From Apostichopus japonicus (Eukaryota; Echinodermata; Holothuroidea; Aspidochirotida; Stichopodidae), in assembly GCF_037975245.1 (NCBI RefSeq), contig NC_092568.1, positions 14,781,501 through 14,845,500 on the forward strand: a stretch of DNA of 64,000 bases, in the 5' to 3' direction. Positions within the stretch are counted from its first letter, which is position 1. Each line of letters begins with the position of its first letter. The notes under the pieces are model-generated. The model saw nothing but the letters and a program-made list of their open reading frames with translations. It was not told the DNA's origin and made no database searches. The position numbers were made by a program, and so were the translations under genes. Below, in pieces: positions 59,870 through 64,000 of this stretch.

Positions 59870-60372
59870 GTTTCATGAAAGCTGCAGAATAATTATGTTA
59901 TCTCAGATTCCTTCCCTCACAGGTAAGTTAGTCATTTCTCTGCAAGCTTCTTATCCCTTGAATCAAACTGACCTGTTAGACAACTGAAATAGATTAAAAA
60001 AAACACACAATTATGTTTTCATCTGAGAACAATATTTTTTTCTCCTTACATTGAAACACAAAACACGAATCAACAAGGATTCCTGTAGTTATGCCAACTA
60101 CTCAAGTTTAGTTTGGAATGATTACATGCACCAGTGCATCTAGACCACATGTTACCCATTCTTGTAACAAGCCTAAGTCACTGACTTGTTCTCGAGCCAC
60201 ACATTCTATTGACTTCACTTGATTGAATTGATAACCCAAATGATTGATTTCACTTGAGTCAAAACCTGAAATGACTTGACTAGGACTTGAGCATCACTTC
60301 ACTCAAGTCAGACAAAGATTCTAGTCAAAGCAAGTCCATAGAAAGGTATGGAGTCTTCTTTGAAGGAAACCA
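59870..60372. repeat. 5' flank of the F-box/WD40 gene with gacttga-type simple repeat
   Basis: Possible upstream non-coding sequence (an acceptor-like ttattctgcag lies 15-20 bases before the ATG). No TATA box was identified. From about 60170 to 60345 short words such as acttgagtcaa, gacttgac and cttgattg recur irregularly, a decayed simple repeat. Confidence 0.45.
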
Positions 60373-60623
60373 GGGGCCTGTTTCACAAAGCACTAACTCG
60401 CGTCTTAGTGGTCTTAAGACGCATCTTAGTGAATAGGACTTGGTGCCGGTTTCACAAAGATCACTAAGTCTTGTACAAGACTTAGTCCACTCCTCACTAA
60501 GTAGCTTAACGGGACTTAGGGACTGATCTTAGTGTTTTTCTAGTCATGTGATCGAATTGGCGCCAATTTTAAGCTGCTAAGTCTGCACAAATTACACTAT
60601 ACACGAACGATATCAACCACAAG

Positions 60624-62029
60624 AATGGCTGCACTTCAAATGATCTTAGGCAAAAGAGTTGCTGCTGGACTACGCATTTTCCGAGAATGAAATTATCCTC
60701 TTGACAACTTCAATGATGAAGACATGTACGAGCGATATCGTTTCACGAGAAGAGGGTTGATGAGGTTGATGGACTTGCTCTCTGCGGGATTGAATCATCC
60801 AACCAAGAGAAGTCTTGCAATTGATGGACACTTACAGATATGCATCGCTTTACGCTTTTATGTGACCGGAACTGTACACACTGGTCACGGGGATCATCAC
60901 GGAGTGAGTAAGGCGACTGCGTGTCGGATAGTTCGGAGAGTCAGCTCTCATCTGATCAGGATGAAGGGCGACGTCATTAGGTTCCCCACCACGCCACAAG
61001 AAGTCATGGCAACACAACGGGGGTTCAGCGATGTTGCAGGATTCTCTCACATTGTGAGTACAGTGACATTCTCCTCAAGGGTTCGCAACTTGGGGAGGAT
61101 GCCTACGTTTATATAAACCGAAAGCGCGTCAAGTCCATCAACGTGCAGCTCATGTGTAACAGTCGTTACAAAATTACTAATGTTGTTGCCCGATGGCCGG
61201 GCTCTGCGCACGACAGCAGAATCCTGCAACATAGCAGCATTGGGCAAGAATTGAGGCCAGCAACAAACAAGGTATCCTGATTGGAGAGTGGATACCCACT
61301 GAAGCCTTGGCTGATGAACCCCATCGCAGAACCGCAATCACCTGCTGAAATCTCATATAACAGGTATGTAGGTTATGTCATGAAGGAGGTTAATTTGGGG
61401 ACCAGTTATTTCTTCCATGATAAGCGGGTGGGGTCATCATTTATGGCCGGGGAGTGGGGGGTGGTGAAGTTTTAACCATATGTATTAATAGTTAATTTAT
61501 ATTCTAAAGAGAACAGCTGGGGCACTTTTCATTCTCGAAAGAGGCACTTTTTACATTTTCGAAAAAGTGGGGGAGATGCCCTGTTCCCCCACCCCCCCTT
61601 ACCTTGCCCCTCCAGTTCCAACAACCCTGAATATCATTTACCATTAAAAGATTTAGTGACCAAACATATAACAGTTTGAGGTCGTCTGAATCCTGTTTAG
61701 AATTTTCTACCAATAGGAGTTCTCAATTCATCTCAAATCACAGAGCTCATACAAGAACTAGGGTATTCATCGAACAGGTCAATGGACAGCTCAAAATGAA
61801 GTTCCTGTGTCTCATGGTTGGATTACATGTTGGGCCCAAGCAAGCATGCAGAACGATTGTTGCATGTGCTGTCCTCTTCAATTTGGCTAAAGATATGCAG
61901 GAACCAGAACACGAGATGAACCAGCACCTTCCAGATAATCCACAGGCAGAGATCTACCCAGGGGCAGCTCCAGCCGCTGGATTAGCAATAAGGGCACAGA
62001 TTGCTCAGGAAATTCACAACAGGCTGTAA
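60624..62029 (+). pseudogene. HARBI1/Harbinger-like transposase pseudogene with intron
   Basis: The frame starts MAALQMILGKRVAAGLRIFR and meets TGA after 18 codons. It continues MYERYRFTRRGLMRLMDLLS and ALRFYVTGTVHTGHGDHHGV with the SKATACRIVRRV helix typical of HARBI1. Near 61035-61060 the segment that should carry the first catalytic Asp is missing and the frame shifts. It resumes GEDAYVYINRKRVKSINVQL and ARWPGSAHDSRIL (second Asp present). A further frameshift and stop near 61278 is followed by SGYPLKPWLMNPI. A GT-AG intron (61364-61743) joins YNR to AHTRTRVFIEQVNGQLKMKF (catalytic Glu present). The C-terminus runs to the TAA at 62029. Inactive as it stands. Confidence 0.88.
61364..61743 (+). 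other. Intron in the Harbinger-like transposase
   Basis: Borders AACAG|gtatgt and aatcacag|AGCTC. Joining them restores the conserved YNRAHTRTR stretch exactly, so this is a genuine element intron rather than a random insertion. It contains a C-run at about 61578-61600. Confidence 0.8.
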
Positions 62030-62924
62030 ACTACCTTTTACTGTTTCTGTGTTATAGTACTGGCAATTTTGAATTCCAAAAACATGATTACAAGAAAATT
62101 TAACTGAATTTCATTTCACAAAAAGCTGTGTTTATTTGCCTTTATTCGAAATCACCTCAGTCAATATGATACATGTTAGGAAATTTTGAGAAACTAATGT
62201 AACACATACTTTAAGAAATGGCATGTGCTTGTAACGTAACCACACATACAGTTGATCAAGGTAAGAGGGGTTCAACTTCTGCAATGAGTCAACAACCTTT
62301 GCAAGGATATATAAGTACAAGTATACCAAAAGGAATACAAACACAACAATTTCCTGGTAACCCTCAGGGTTAAATAAATATATTTACCATAAAGTAAAAG
62401 ATGGATCAAGAGTACGAATATGCACAAATTAATTAATCAGTAACAGTCCACTAAATCTGCAGCCTTATATACAGTATATATATTACATGACAGTACTATG
62501 ACAGATCACATTTCATGCATTTGTTTGTTTAATCACAACATTCAGGTGATAATAATAATTTTTAAAAAATACAAAGAGTTGCGAAAGGAAGTTTTCTAAA
62601 AAACCTTTATGGCTTAACGAGTAGAGCACTCCCTGCTTAACTTTGAAAATATACATAAATATATATCTCCACATTCAAAACCACCTGACCCTTGCTAAAA
62701 CTTTCCCACCTTTCCCCACCCATAACTCCCAGCTATAAGCCCACCCTCCACTCAAAACCTCCCATCCCTACCCTCACCCAACAAATGTTGAAACTTTTGC
62801 CTGAAAAAAAATTGGTATTATTATGTGTATCCTCAAACAATTGATTGGATTTTTTTTAAATGCTAAAATTAAAATGAAACAAAACTGTTACCAAACTGCC
62901 TATCCACTAAAGAGCCTGTGTAAG
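62030..62924. other. Non-coding stretch
   Basis: AT-rich to 62590. Near 62608-62640 a short tRNA-5'-half-like segment (tggcttaacgagtagagca) without a matching B box may be a SINE remnant. From 62690 to 62790 it is C-rich. No gene recognised. Confidence 0.5.
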
Positions 62925-63655
62925 AGAATGTGTAAAAGTAAGTTGGCCTAATGCTTCGATCCTAGCAGGATCTTCTTCACAGGCTGAATGACAAGTAACA
63001 GTAACAGAAGGGACAAATACACAAACAGAATACAGACAGGTTAATGAGCAGGATAAACACAAAAGAGATAGATGTAAGAGGATCAGTAGAAAAGGGAGGA
63101 AGAGAAGAAAGAAACCAACAAGGTGAAGAGGAGAGGTAGGAGGAGATAAACTGTAGCGGGACATAAAGAGGATTAAGGGAAGAAAGTAGGAGTAAACTAG
63201 AGAAGGACAAAGACAGAAAGGTGTGAAGGGAAAAAAGTGGGAGAGAGCTACTAGAAAATAGGTGACGGGGGGGGGGGGGAAGAGGAGTAGGGAGCAGAAG
63301 AAAGGTTAGTCATGTCTTTCCTGAATGCTGAGCCCATGACGTGGAATGATTCAAAGGCATTTCATCCACAGTCTCTCTCTGGTGATTCATACAAGGTCAG
63401 GATGGCTACCTAAGGATTCAATACCCTGTAGGGACATGTCATTAATTGTATGGTTGAGAAGGTTAAAGTGCTCTGCAACCGGGGTCTCAACCTGGGTGGT
63501 GTTGACTGTGACCATAGAACCACTTCTTGAGGGTGGTTTTGGTTCACCAACATATTGGATGCTGCAAACTCTACAAGAGATCAGATAGATGACATTAGAG
63601 ATTGTGCAAGTGATGTGACCCTTGTATCTTTGTATCTCAAAGTACAATGCTGAAT
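62925..63655 (-). mobile_element. Decayed Penelope-like element, second family
   Basis: On the minus strand the GIY-YIG domain is recognisable: RYKGHITCTISNVIYLISCR, VCSIQYVGEP, then VAEHFNLLNHTIND. It is followed by a frameshifted RET..W segment (about 63355-63375). Then comes a purine-rich stretch (pyrimidine-rich on the element strand) and the 3' hairpin with tgaagaagatcctgctagga near 62960-62985. No reverse transcriptase part remains. The 3' portion matches the fragment at 52577-52678. The protein differs clearly from the young copy at 30.1-32 kb (LISCRVC against LLYCCKC), so this is another family. Confidence 0.82.
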
Positions 63656-64000
63656 GGGTGTAGGGTTAGAATTTAGAGGTGGAACAGCAGCATGCACAAA
63701 AAAGCCTTAGTACTTGTTTGCCAGTTTAAACTATGACCTCTCCAGCTTGCACTAAAAGCTCAGTGTAAATGACCATTCTATGCAATTTCATATCAACAGT
63801 CATTATTTTTATTGAGTTATCTGTCTAAAAATTTTGAGCTGAATAAAATTAGCCAGATCTTTTAACAAGTCCATAGATTCTTCAAACTTCAATCAAAATT
63901 TGCAAGCCCCGCCCAACAGATTATGTGCCAATTGTTTTCCTAAATTCATCAGCAAACAAGTATTAAGACTTTAATTATTTTGGAATTTGATATTAGACCT
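63656..64000. other. AT-rich non-coding edge
   Basis: No gene or repeat recognised. Confidence 0.5.

Larger units (their letters stand above)
60373..62029 (+). mobile_element. Harbinger-type DNA transposon, decayed, right end not found
   Basis: The left end shows ggggcctgtttcacaaagc at 60373 and a second version, ggtgccggtttcacaaag, at 60441, followed by cttag/ctaag-rich palindromic sequence. A transposase pseudogene follows (60624-62029). No inverted copy of the left end was found to the right, so the right terminus is lost or diverged and no target duplication can be assigned. Confidence 0.75.

Noticed and set aside
62605-62640. tRNA gene
   Set aside because: Only an A-box-like half is present. 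No B box, acceptor stem or anticodon arm can be drawn. At most a SINE remnant.
63387-63647. Stand-alone GIY-YIG (homing) endonuclease gene
   Set aside because: The CTISNVIYLISCRVC..QYVGE context, the following 3' hairpin and the frameshift identify a decayed Penelope-like element.

Overview
This window looks like nuclear DNA from a metazoan, most likely a marine invertebrate. The organism is an inference, not a demonstration. The evidence is spliced GT-AG exons separated by long AT-rich introns, an F-box/WD40 gene of animal type, Penelope-like retroelements, a Harbinger/HARBI1-type transposase with its own intron, hAT-like and TTAA-flanked non-autonomous DNA transposons, and abundant satellites. 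Nothing bacterial, such as operons, ribosome binding sites, CRISPR or rRNA, is visible.

One host gene dominates. On the minus strand, 13 exons between 59869 and 18638 join in consistent phase into about 851 codons, and the gene runs off the part I can resolve. Its order is a long N-terminal region (exons 1-3), a clear F-box (exon 4), a linker with a Ser/Pro-acidic exon and basic patches (exons 5-10), then WD40 repeats (exons 11-13, the fourth repeat incomplete). By family knowledge it would be a substrate-recognition subunit of an SCF-type ubiquitin ligase: the F-box binds Skp1 and the WD40 propeller binds substrate. The closest relative may be FBXW10-like, which is a guess. The remaining exons should lie left of 18638. 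Two weak candidates (6593-6640 and 4561-4671) are given.

The introns hold most of the window. Intron 11 alone is 26.3 kb. It carries a composite nested DNA transposon, a nearly intact Penelope-like element (RT plus GIY-YIG endonuclease, about 30.1-32.1 kb), a 9.4-kb minisatellite (32.9-42.36 kb) with higher-order structure, and a cluster of hAT-like repeats (43.3-44.7 kb). Intron 7 begins exactly at a 74-76 bp tandem array, so the 5' splice site of exon 7 is repeated about nine times.

Further left (1-18.6 kb) are an 83-bp satellite at the window edge, copies of a dispersed repeat rich in AGGTCA half-sites, a TTAA-flanked MITE, a long hairpin and another copy of the composite transposon. To the right of the gene (60.3-63.7 kb) are a decayed Harbinger transposase and a decayed Penelope-like element of a second family.

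I found no obvious new multi-gene system. The observations most worth checking are the composite element that seems to have moved as a unit with its nested insertion, the GC hairpin module shared by elements with different target-site duplications, the tandemly repeated splice donor, and the nuclear-receptor-like DR1 sites carried by a dispersed repeat.
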